A stretch of 64,000 nt of DNA. It comes from an uncultured Prevotellaceae bacterium (lineage in GTDB: Bacteria; Bacteroidota; Bacteroidia; Bacteroidales; Bacteroidaceae). The notes beneath the pieces are model-generated. The model was not told the DNA's origin. It ran no database searches and saw only the letters and a program-made list of their open reading frames with translations. Numbering within the stretch: the stretch's first letter is position 1; the number at the start of each line of letters is the position of its first letter. The position numbers and the translations under genes were made by a program. The stretch spans positions 34,901 through 98,900 of the forward strand of contig ONCQ01000007.1 of the NCBI GenBank assembly GCA_900316355.1, written 5' to 3'. Positions 45,433-52,711 of the stretch are shown one piece after another.

Positions 45433-45712
45433 CTTCGATAGTCCACAACGGGCTTGAGGGTCCATTCTTATTGGAAAAGGACGTTTACGAACGTTATCTT
45501 CGGCCGTCGAATCTCGCAAGTTCAGGTCTCAGAAGAAAACGCAACCACAACGTCCACATTGGGTGTATTGTACCCTGTTCACATCTCATATCAACGGTGA
45601 ACAATCTCTACAATATCACGCGACGTGGGCTATCGAGTTGCTTATCCTGAGGCTAGGCAATGCGAGAGCCAGACGGCGGGGTAAGCGAGTAGAGCACCCA
45701 CGTCTTTCATTT
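45433..45712 (+). ncRNA. Structured leader RNA, copy 2
   Basis: About 280 bases, the most diverged copy. Shared landmarks: AAAAGGACGTTTAC (45475), TCTCGCAA (45512-45519), CGTGGGC (45624), AGTTGC...GGCAATGCGAGA with TGCGAGA at 45661, and CCCACG (45697-45702) followed by TCTTTCATTT. The terminator stem is weaker than in copies 1 and 3. Upstream of a 405-residue secreted protein starting at 45770. Confidence 0.72.
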
Positions 45713-45769
45713 ACGCACTATTTCTAACGGCTGAATCGGGGTGGCTATAGGCATAGAACGACAATAACA

Positions 45770-46987
45770 ATGAAACAAAATTTACATTTTGGAAGAGTGT
45801 GTGCAGCGCTGATAGCAGCAGCTTGTGCACTGAGTGCTAACGCCCAGACTCTCAAGTTGGAGTCGAATAAAGGATTCGGTCTGATACCTGGAACCATGAC
45901 AGTAGATGGCAAACCCCGTGTTACAAGCAGCGAGGAAGATGGGATTCACATCTACAGCCCGAATTTCCAACTTGAAAAAGTGATTAAGTATGCGCCAGCG
46001 AAATATCGCCGTGGTTCCCGCGAAGAAAAGGCAGAGGTTGATGTAACGGGTGTTAAGGTAAGTGACTTCATAATACTGGGAACAGCTTATATCGGTGGAG
46101 GCACCGTATCTGCATCCACAATAGAGGAAGCTCGGGAAAAGGTCGCAAACGTGCTTGGCGACATGTCCGTGGTCACCATATACAACATTGACGGCAAGAG
46201 CTTTATCCATAGCGATGACAAATATTCTGAAGGTAGTTGGAACTATTATCTTTATGATTTATTTGAAAAGCAATATCCTACAACTAATAACTACGCATTA
46301 GAGGATGGGGTTTTGAAGAATCTCTCTCTCTCGTATTCTCCGACATACAACGAGAGCGAAGCTGTTTGGACAGTTGTATCAGATAACACTTATGATAGCG
46401 AAGGATATGTGTTTGATGAGATTAGTTATAAGAATTTGGATACCGGAACCGATGTTGACGAATTGGAACCTGGTCTAACTCAAACGGTGTTTAACTCCGA
46501 TGGCAAATGGGAGTATATAGCTGCAATTCCTGATACCAAGCCATTAGAGCTGACATCTATTTCCAGTCAGGGTGAGAGTAATAATGGTAAGATTACGTTG
46601 AGGAGGTATGTACAAGTATTTACCCCCACGACTGGTATTGGCATTTATTCAGAGGACGGCACTTTAATTGCTTCTATTAGTGCAAATCACGAAAATACTC
46701 CCGAATCGTATGTTAGTTCCATGAGAGTAAGAAGTATATGGGAAATCGACGGGAAACGCTATTTGGAAATTTCTAAGTCTATATCTAAGCCTATGTCTGA
46801 CGGTGAGAGCAGTAGGGCATTATATCTTTTAGGCGAAGGAACCAATGGAGTCAAAAAGGTCATGGAATACAAGCTCCCTGCTAATGAGACCGACGACACC
46901 ATCTACGACCTTTCAGGCAGGGTATTGAACGAGAAGCCCGCAAAGGGTATCTACATCCAACGTGGCAAGAAGTTTCTTTCAAAGTAA
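45770..46987 (+). CDS. Secreted protein with C-terminal sorting motif, function unknown
   Basis: 405 residues. Signal peptide MKQNLHFGRVCAALIAAACA...ALSANAQ. Beta-rich, with repeats reminiscent of strands from a propeller or solenoid (GIHIYSPNFQLEKVIKYAP; GIGIYSEDGTLIASIS), possibly recognising a polymer, but no family I can name. The final residues (YDLSGRVLNEKPAKGIYIQRGKKFLSK) match the sorting tails elsewhere in the window. The gene body from about 46200 is markedly more A/T-rich than its neighbours, which hints at transfer. Under control of the copy 2 leader RNA. Confidence 0.65.
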   Translation: MKQNLHFGRVCAALIAAACALSANAQTLKLESNKGFGLIPGTMTVDGKPRVTSSEEDGIHIYSPNFQLEKVIKYAPAKYRRGSREEKAEVDVTGVKVSDFIILGTAYIGGGTVSASTIEEAREKVANVLGDMSVVTIYNIDGKSFIHSDDKYSEGSWNYYLYDLFEKQYPTTNNYALEDGVLKNLSLSYSPTYNESEAVWTVVSDNTYDSEGYVFDEISYKNLDTGTDVDELEPGLTQTVFNSDGKWEYIAAIPDTKPLELTSISSQGESNNGKITLRRYVQVFTPTTGIGIYSEDGTLIASISANHENTPESYVSSMRVRSIWEIDGKRYLEISKSISKPMSDGESSRALYLLGEGTNGVKKVMEYKLPANETDDTIYDLSGRVLNEKPAKGIYIQRGKKFLSK

Positions 46988-47020
46988 CTGAACTGAAGTC
47001 ACCCTACAGGGGGGCTGTCC

Positions 47021-47056
47021 GAAGGGTGCAGGGTTCTGGCCAGAACCCTGCACCCT
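47021..47056. repeat. Perfect 36-base palindrome
   Basis: AAGGGTGCAGGGTTCT, centre GGCC, and its exact complement. Followed by TTCG, so it could form the hairpin of a weak terminator for the 45770 gene, but there is no U-run. No loop, which makes it more likely to form a cruciform than a normal terminator. Confidence 0.75.
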
Positions 47057-47084
47057 TTTCGCGTAAACCCAGCATGGTTCGGAG

Positions 47085-47150
47085 AGGTGGGCTCTATAGT
47101 CTCCAAGCGTACCCTCTATAGTCTCTGCGCGTACCCTCTATAGAGGGTAA
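47085..47150. repeat. Array of CTCTATAG palindromes, exact 22-base spacing
   Basis: Three units centred at 47095.5, 47117.5 and 47139.5, each containing CTCTATAG (the last CTCTATAGAG). The linker GCGTACC recurs before units 2 and 3. Same word as the array at 20529. Confidence 0.85.
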
Positions 47151-47287
47151 GGCGAGGGAGTAGTAGTGTCTGTTGTGTGAAGGTAGAGATAGTCTGTTGC
47201 AAAAATATTTACGAAATGGGTAAAAAGCCTACACCCTGCGCAAAATCTGTGTAATTAACTATTAAACAGAGAGTTGTGGCGCGTGAC

Positions 47288-47386
47288 CCCCTACGCAACC
47301 CCTACGCAACCTCGCGCAAGCCTGCGCAAGGTTGTGTGCTGGCGGCGTGTAGGGTTGCGCGAGGTTGCGTAGGGGTTGCGTAGGGG
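47288..47386. repeat. Inverted repeat with 32-base perfect arms, in phase at 10-11 bases
   Basis: Arms 47288-47319 and 47355-47386 are perfectly complementary around a 35-base spacer. Each arm repeats CGCAA (or TTGCG) at 10-11-base steps (47294, 47305, 47315, 47325; 47355, 47365, 47376, 47387), about one helical turn. The arms are too close together to be transposon ends with cargo. Confidence 0.8.
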
Positions 47387-47489
47387 TTGCACAGAGGTAA
47401 TAGGCTGTATTTCATAGGAGTTATGAAGGTTTTGCGCGAGGTGTAGGGTTTTAGGACATTTCAGCGTTTTTTGTCTGGGAAGGATCTTG

Positions 47490-47709
47490 AAAGAGGGACA
47501 CGTCCTTATGGTCAGAAGGACGTGACTTTATAGGCTGAAGGACACGTCCTTCTTGCTTTTCTCACGTGTGAGAAAAGGATTTCTCACAGGTGACAAATGG
47601 ATTTGCCACTTGTGGCAAAAGCCATAAGACCATGGTCTTATGAGATGAAGAGCATGGTCTTCAAGCTGTAGGACTGCAGTCTTCGGGTTGTAGGACTGCA
47701 GTCTTAGGA
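47490..47709. repeat. Array of ten different palindromes, centres exactly 22 bases apart
   Basis: Centres at 47500.5, 522.5, 544.5, 566.5, 588.5, 610.5, 632.5, 654.5, 676.5 and 698.5. Examples: GAAGGAC-AC-GTCCTTC, CTTTTCTCAC-GT-GTGAGAAAAG, TTTGCCAC-TT-GTGGCAAA, TAAGACC-AT-GGTCTTA. Sequences differ, but neighbours share words (1 and 3; 4 and 5; 7 and 8; 9 and 10), as expected from local duplication. Two-base centres with arms of five to ten bases; a few arms hold one mismatch. No open reading frame, CRISPR-like spacer or known site. It lies just before the stop of the minus-strand barrel gene. Confidence 0.9.
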
Positions 47710-47751
47710 GGGTAAGGTTACGGGAAGAGTAAAGAGGGGAGGAGGGCGTGA

Positions 47752-48489
47752 TTATTTGCGCTTGCGCTTGCGGGGCTTCTCGACGATGTCCTTGGTGCGG
47801 ATGACATCGTAGAGATAGCCGGCTTTGATGATGATGGCGCCGTTGGCGGAGCGGCCGAAGGGATCTTTCTTGCTGTTGTTGAAGATGTCACTGAGGCCAT
47901 AGAAGTAGCGGCCTTCGAGCATGAAGCGGCCGGCACGCTTGGTGCCTATCTCGAAGGAGACGCCGCCGGTGATGCCGTATTCAAAGCAACGCTCCACGGC
48001 TTTGCCATACTGCTGTGTGACGTTGTTGGGGCGCGGTTTGCCGACCCATGGGTCGCTGTAGTGCTCGGTCTCGTTGAAGCAGTAGCCGAGCTGCGGCCCT
48101 ATGAGGAAGCCGAAGAGGAAACCATTGTACTCGCGGCCCCAGCTGAGGCGCGCAAAGATGGGCATCTGCAGATAGCGCATGTCGCGGTAGTAGGTGTCGC
48201 TGCTGAGCTCGGGGTCGATGTCCTCTTTCCATCCCATATTGGCATAGTTCAGCTCGACTTGCAGGGCACAGATGGCAGCGAAATACTTCTCACACGTGTA
48301 GCGAGCGGTGACACCAAAGGTCTCGCCGCCCTTGAATACCTTTTTTATCGTGGGGTTGAAGGTGGTGCGATTGAGGAGATAGCCGCCTGTGAAGCCGATG
48401 GTGAGGTCGTTGCGATGTTCGCCCACCTGCGCATAAAGTGGTGCGCTGAGCATCATGGCAAAGAGCAGAAGGAGGCGGGCAGGCTTCAT
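47752..48489 (-). CDS. Outer-membrane beta-barrel protein, porin/PorT-like
   Basis: 245 residues. Signal peptide MKPARLLLLFAMMLSAPLYAQ. Alternating strands as in the PorT-like 'outer membrane protein beta-barrel' family: LTIGFTGGYLLNRTTFNPT, GVTARYTCEKYFAAICALQV, YLQMPIFARLSWGRE, FGFLIGPQLGYCF, YGITGGVSFEIGTKRAGRFM. The end KPRKRKRK is charged, unlike typical barrel ends. Overlaps the gene upstream by one base. A role in T9SS (PorT) is possible but not shown. Repeats at 47490 sit about 40 bases beyond its stop. Confidence 0.72.
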   Translation of the reverse strand: MKPARLLLLFAMMLSAPLYAQVGEHRNDLTIGFTGGYLLNRTTFNPTIKKVFKGGETFGVTARYTCEKYFAAICALQVELNYANMGWKEDIDPELSSDTYYRDMRYLQMPIFARLSWGREYNGFLFGFLIGPQLGYCFNETEHYSDPWVGKPRPNNVTQQYGKAVERCFEYGITGGVSFEIGTKRAGRFMLEGRYFYGLSDIFNNSKKDPFGRSANGAIIIKAGYLYDVIRTKDIVEKPRKRKRK

Positions 48490-49637
48490 CAGCGGTTGCG
48501 GTTGATGAGTTCGATGGACTGGTCGGGGGCGTAGTGGATGAGTTCCACGAAGGTGTTGATGTGTCCGTCGCCCTCGTGTGTATTCTCAAAGAAGAGGGGG
48601 TGCTGATAGGGGTTGGCGGGCACCAGATTCAGGGATTCGCTCAGCTGTTCGCGGCCGAAGAGCGACAGGCCGTGGAGGAAATAATAGCCCAGGTCGAAGC
48701 CCATCAGGGCGTAGCGGGGGTAGGTGGCGTTCATGGGGGTGTGGAACCACTGCATGAACTGGCGGTCTATAGCCTCGCTGCGGCGCGACAGGGGATTGCG
48801 GTAGAAGGAGGTATAGACATAGGTGTTCATCTGATAGAAATCAGAGAGCAGCTGTTGTGTGTAGGTCTGCCAGGCGGGATAGCCGAAGAGGGCAAACTCA
48901 TAGTGCTCGTGGTCGTGCTGGAAGTCTTTCAGCTTGGTGACGAGCTTGTTCAGTGCCTTCAGCGACGAGGAGTTGGGCACCAGCAGGTTCTTGCGGTTGG
49001 GGTTGAAGGCCTGGAGGAATGCCATATCGTCGCCCTCGATGTTGAGGACGCGCAGATTGGTGGCGTCCTTGCTGAGGTTCTTGCGCAACTGTTCTTCCAG
49101 GGCGGTGCCTTCCTCGTTGGACTCGTTGGTCTCCACAAGGATGATGTTATAGTCGCTGAACTGGCTCTGGATGTACCATAGCGCCTCTTCCTGCACCCTA
49201 TAGCGCGGGGCGCTGACGAGGTACTGGCGGGGATGGTTCTTGAGCTGTGTGGTCAGCGTGGTGAAGGGCACCACGAGGTGCATGTCGTGGAGGTCGCAGT
49301 AGTCGGCCAGCGCGGGCAGCTGGGCCGCGTCCAAGGGGCCGAAGACGATGTCGCAGTCGTTGAGGGCTTGGGAGTTGAGGAGCATATCCATCTCAGAGGC
49401 CGTGGTGCCGGAGTGCAGGGCTTGGATGTCCACGGAGATGCCCTCGCGCTTGAGGCTATCGACGGCCATGAGCATACCCTGGTAGAACTCCACCATCTTG
49501 GCGCCGCGAGCGCTCTTCTCCTTCAGCGGCAGCACCACGCCCATGCGCAGCTCGCGCTGAGTGACAAGGTTCTGTGCGGCGGTGCCGGAGGCGATGAGCA
49601 GGAGGCCCAGGAGTGAGGTGAGAAAGCTTCTGACCAT
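48489..49637 (-). CDS. Periplasmic ligand-binding protein, type 1 fold
   Basis: 382 residues. Signal peptide MVRSFLTSLLGLLLIASGTAAQ. The order of motifs fits ABC-type amino-acid receptor folds: LRMGVVLPLKEKSARGAKMV at the start, ALNDCDIVFGPLDAAQLPAL, HLVVPFTTLTTQ, and the second lobe (YNIILVETNESNEEGTALEE; YEFALFGYPAWQ). No cysteine lipobox, and no ABC transporter nearby. Bacteroidetes forms often act with cell-wall or gliding-related genes; function inferred from fold only. The start is 33 bases after the DUF4293 stop. Confidence 0.72.
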   Translation of the reverse strand: MVRSFLTSLLGLLLIASGTAAQNLVTQRELRMGVVLPLKEKSARGAKMVEFYQGMLMAVDSLKREGISVDIQALHSGTTASEMDMLLNSQALNDCDIVFGPLDAAQLPALADYCDLHDMHLVVPFTTLTTQLKNHPRQYLVSAPRYRVQEEALWYIQSQFSDYNIILVETNESNEEGTALEEQLRKNLSKDATNLRVLNIEGDDMAFLQAFNPNRKNLLVPNSSSLKALNKLVTKLKDFQHDHEHYEFALFGYPAWQTYTQQLLSDFYQMNTYVYTSFYRNPLSRRSEAIDRQFMQWFHTPMNATYPRYALMGFDLGYYFLHGLSLFGREQLSESLNLVPANPYQHPLFFENTHEGDGHINTFVELIHYAPDQSIELINRNR

Positions 49638-49670
49638 AGGGGATGGATGTTCTTGTGTGATGGGATGCCG

Positions 49671-50195
49671 TCAGCGCAGGCGGTCCAGCGAGCGCACCAG
49701 CATCTCGTCTTTCAGGATGGCACGGAATGCCAGATAGCAGAGGATGCAGGCGATGGCTGGGAATGCGGCCCACGGGGTCGGCAGGAAATGGGCGCCGGTG
49801 TCACCGGGGATGACGAATGCGAAGGCGGCGTACAGCGCATACCATCCCAGCAGGAGGATGCTGCACAGCAGTGCCAGTCGCGACTGCGCCAGCCGTTGGC
49901 GATAGAAGAAGATGCAGAGTATCTCGGCCGTCGTCGTCAGCACCAGGAGGGCGAACAGCGCCCACGGCGTGAAGACATGGTCGCCTTCGGCCTCGGTGGC
50001 CAGCACGGGGGCTGCCTCGGAGGTCATCGTGGAGATGGTGGCACCGATGGGGGCCGGCACATGTATCCACAGGTTGTACATCGTGGCGCATTCCTCGCCG
50101 GCATCATCCGTGAAGCGGCCTACGGGCAGGCACAGGCAGGCGATGCAGAGGAGGGCTGCAAGGGCGAGATAGACTGTCTGGATGCGCTGGATCAT
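49671..50195 (-). CDS. DUF4293 membrane protein
   Basis: 174 residues. Begins MIQRIQTVYLALAALLCIACL, the typical DUF4293 start, and has four membrane helices (ALFALLVLTTTAEILCIFFY; LLCSILLLGWYALYAAFAFV). Function unknown; known to follow rpoZ in Bacteroidetes. The start overlaps the rpoZ stop (ATGA, four bases), which fits coupled translation. Confidence 0.85.
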   Translation of the reverse strand: MIQRIQTVYLALAALLCIACLCLPVGRFTDDAGEECATMYNLWIHVPAPIGATISTMTSEAAPVLATEAEGDHVFTPWALFALLVLTTTAEILCIFFYRQRLAQSRLALLCSILLLGWYALYAAFAFVIPGDTGAHFLPTPWAAFPAIACILCYLAFRAILKDEMLVRSLDRLR

Positions 50196-50530
50196 AGATC
50201 TTCCTCGTCGTTGTCCTTAGCGGGATTGCGGAAGTAGATCTTACCCTCGCGGAACTCTTGTGTGGCGATGAGGGTAGGCTTCGGCAGTTTCTCGTAGTAG
50301 CGGCTGATTTCGATTTGCTCGCGATTCTCGAAGATCTCGTCGAGGTTGTCGTTGTTGGAAGCGAACTCTTGCAACTTCTTCGACAGCTCAGACTTCATGT
50401 CGGCGCTAATCTGGTTGGCGCGCTTGGCGATGATGGCCACGCTCTCGTAGATGTTGTCCGTGTCCTCACAGAGTTCCATAATGTTCTGTGTCACGGTGTT
50501 GGTGGGTGCGTTTGTTTTCTTGTAATCCAT
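50192..50530 (-). CDS. rpoZ: RNA polymerase omega subunit
   Basis: 112 residues. The region NIYESVAIIAKRANQISADM matches the Rpb6/omega helix that clamps the beta-prime subunit; the Bacteroidetes form adds a start extension (TNTVTQNIMELCED) and a tail ending KDNDEEDL. Together with bamD upstream and DUF4293 downstream it forms the usual Bacteroidetes gene order. 79 bases of AATTTACGATTTA-type repeats separate it from bamD. Confidence 0.88.
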   Translation of the reverse strand: MDYKKTNAPTNTVTQNIMELCEDTDNIYESVAIIAKRANQISADMKSELSKKLQEFASNNDNLDEIFENREQIEISRYYEKLPKPTLIATQEFREGKIYFRNPAKDNDEEDL

Positions 50531-50609
50531 ATCTTAATTTACGATTTAACAATTTACGATTTACGATTATATTTTGTTACTTTGATAAGAAACTTTCATT
50601 TTTCACTTT

Positions 50610-51455
50610 TCACTCCCCATCAAGGGGCTGTCCCTTGACGGCTTTCTGGCTCTTGGCGAGGTAGCCGTCAGCTTCCTTCTTGTATTTGGATTCCGGGAAC
50701 TCATTGATGAAGCCGTAGTACTCGTCGATGGTCTGTCGGAAACGCTCGATGCGCTTTTCCTCGACGCTCTGGCGGGCCAGATGGAAGCGTGAGCGCAGGA
50801 TGAGCATCATGAATGTCTCGCGACGCTCGGCGGAGGCATAGGGGTAGTCGTGCAGCGCATTCTCGGAAGTCACGATGCAGGCTTCATAGTTGGAGCCGCC
50901 GCTGGTGCTGTTGCCGATGTAGCTACCGAGGTCATAGTATAGCTGTGCCGTGCGCTGCTCCTTTTCGATGAGGTGGTCCTGCAGGCGTTGCAGCATGTCC
51001 TGCGTCTGCTCTTTGAGGCGGGTGTAGGGGTAGTAGTCCAGGAAGCTCTGCAGCTCGGCAATGGCCTGATAGGTCGCAGTCTGGTCCAGACGTGGGTCGG
51101 GGATGCTCTGGTAGAGCGCCATGCCGCTGTAGTAGCGCGATTCCTCGACATAGAGGCCGCGCGGGTAGCTCTGGTAGTATTTCTTGAAGGCTGAAGAGGC
51201 CAGGTCGTAGTCACGACCCATGTACGCACTCATGGACATCAGATACAGGCACTCCTCGCCATACGCCGACCCCTTGAAGTTGATGACAACGCTGTTGAGC
51301 AGGTCGTAGGCTTGGGTGTATTTCCCGCGCGCGTAGCACGACTTGGCTACCTCGTATTTATATTCCGGGTCTCCATACTTGGCCACCTTGTTGTATTCGC
51401 CGCAACTGGCAAGTACCACGAGGGCAGAGAGCAGGAGAGTGATGATTTTCTTCAT
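50610..51455 (-). CDS. bamD: Outer-membrane assembly lipoprotein BamD
   Basis: 281 residues. Lipobox VVLASC (Cys18), then YNKVAKYGDPEYKYEVAKSC and five TPR-like helix pairs (ARGKYTQAYDLLNSVVINF; AYMGRDYDLASSAFKKYYQS; LQSFLDYYPYTRLKEQ; ALHDYPYASAERRETFMM). BamD anchors the complex that folds outer-membrane barrels, several of which are encoded nearby. Its own promoter box is 22 bases upstream. Confidence 0.9.
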   Translation of the reverse strand: MKKIITLLLSALVVLASCGEYNKVAKYGDPEYKYEVAKSCYARGKYTQAYDLLNSVVINFKGSAYGEECLYLMSMSAYMGRDYDLASSAFKKYYQSYPRGLYVEESRYYSGMALYQSIPDPRLDQTATYQAIAELQSFLDYYPYTRLKEQTQDMLQRLQDHLIEKEQRTAQLYYDLGSYIGNSTSGGSNYEACIVTSENALHDYPYASAERRETFMMLILRSRFHLARQSVEEKRIERFRQTIDEYYGFINEFPESKYKKEADGYLAKSQKAVKGQPLDGE

Positions 51456-51477
51456 GAATGGTGCTTAAAAACGGCTG

Positions 51478-51485
51478 CAAAGTTA
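51478..51485 (-). promoter_or_regulatory. -7 box (TAACTTTG) for bamD
   Basis: Minus-strand TAACTTTGCAG, in the divergent region shared with the DUF3089 gene. Confidence 0.6.
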
Positions 51486-51569
51486 GGACTTTCTGCCGAC
51501 TTGGCCAAAAGAGAAAGGCTTTTTTAATATAAAATGTACTAACTATTGCATTTTGTTCAGCCTTTTTTC

Positions 51570-51577
51570 GTAACTTC
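51570..51577 (+). promoter_or_regulatory. -7 box variant (TAACTTCG) for the DUF3089 gene
   Basis: TTCGTAACTTCGCGCC; the final TTTG reads TTCG, so this is a weaker guess. Confidence 0.45.
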
Positions 51578-51601
51578 GCGCCGTATTTCAACGATTATAC
51601 T

Positions 51602-52699
51602 ATGCGAAGAGTTCCTTTTAGCCTTTTGTGGTTGTTCTTTCTTCTGGGTTTCATGGCTTGTTCGTCCGACGATGGACAGGAACTGCTCCCCCTTGGCGAC
51701 GGCGGTGCCGGCGAAGTAGGGGAGGAGAGTGCTTATGTGCCGGATACGCTGGAGCTGGATTCGTTGGATATGACTGCCGTCAACTTGCCGCCGGAGCCGG
51801 ATTATTCCGACCCCGAGATGTGGTTTATCCAGGAGGCGATGATGGGCAAGACAGACTTGGACGTCTTCTACACCTGCCCCACAGAGGTGATCACAGACTA
51901 TGTCTCGGGCTGGAAGACGTATGGCCACATGAATGTCTATGACGAGAACCAGCGCAATGCCTTTTCTCCTGATTTTGATAAGGCTGTGCCGGTTTTTGGC
52001 ATTACGGCAAATCTTTATAGCTTCTATTATCGTCAGGTTACATTGCAGACCTTTGCCAGCGAGAGCACACTGGCCTCGCGCTTCCCCTATGCCTACTACG
52101 ACATCAAGCGGGCGTTCAACTACTATCTGGAACATTTCAACCAAGGGCGCCCCTTCATCATCGCGGGCTTCAGCCAGGGCGGAAAAGCTACGGTGGAGTT
52201 GCTGAAGGAGCTGCTGCCGTCGCACATGAAGCGCCTCGTGGCGGCCTATGTGATTGGCTATAAGGTGACGGCGGCGGATCTGGAACAGTCACCGAACATC
52301 GTGCCCGCCACAGGAGCCTCGGACGTGGGTGTCACGTGCTGCTTCTCATCCGTGGGCGACGAGGGCTCCATCTGGTCGATTATCCAGGTGCCGGTGGCTT
52401 GCGCCATCAATCCTATTAATTGGAAAACGGATGACACACCCGCAGAGATTCCATGGGTCAAGGGCGAGAACCCGGAGAATCCCGTTGTGGTGCATAAAGA
52501 CTTGGAACGTAATATTATGTTTGTGGATAACTACATCGTGGAAGACTTCGGCTTCTATCCTGTAACGTGGATAATGGGAAAGAAAAATTATCACAGACAT
52601 GAGTATGACCTCTACGCTCCGTCCATCACGCAGAACATCGCACAGCGCTATGCTGCCTTCCAGCGTATTCCTACGGGTATCAAACCTATCAGATGGTGA
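51602..52699 (+). CDS. DUF3089 alpha/beta-hydrolase lipoprotein
   Basis: 365 residues. Lipobox LGFMAC (Cys20) and an acidic linker. DUF3089 marks: DLDVFYTCPTEVITDYVSG near residue 82, FDKAVPVFGITANLYSFYY, and the nucleophile elbow RPFIIAGFSQGGKA (Ser in GFSQGG). The catalytic His is probably near the C-terminus (NYHRHEYDLYA). Substrate unknown; likely an ester. It lies 12 bases before uvrB, probably one transcript. Confidence 0.82.
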   Translation: MRRVPFSLLWLFFLLGFMACSSDDGQELLPLGDGGAGEVGEESAYVPDTLELDSLDMTAVNLPPEPDYSDPEMWFIQEAMMGKTDLDVFYTCPTEVITDYVSGWKTYGHMNVYDENQRNAFSPDFDKAVPVFGITANLYSFYYRQVTLQTFASESTLASRFPYAYYDIKRAFNYYLEHFNQGRPFIIAGFSQGGKATVELLKELLPSHMKRLVAAYVIGYKVTAADLEQSPNIVPATGASDVGVTCCFSSVGDEGSIWSIIQVPVACAINPINWKTDDTPAEIPWVKGENPENPVVVHKDLERNIMFVDNYIVEDFGFYPVTWIMGKKNYHRHEYDLYAPSITQNIAQRYAAFQRIPTGIKPIRW

Positions 52700-52711
52700 T
52701 GCCGCACTGCT

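Noticed and set aside
47288-47386. The 32-base inverted repeat as transposon ends
   Set aside because: Only 35 bases lie between the arms and there is no transposase remnant.
47490-47709. The palindrome array as a CRISPR array
   Set aside because: There is no constant repeat and no unique spacer; the units are adjacent palindromes, and no cas gene is nearby.
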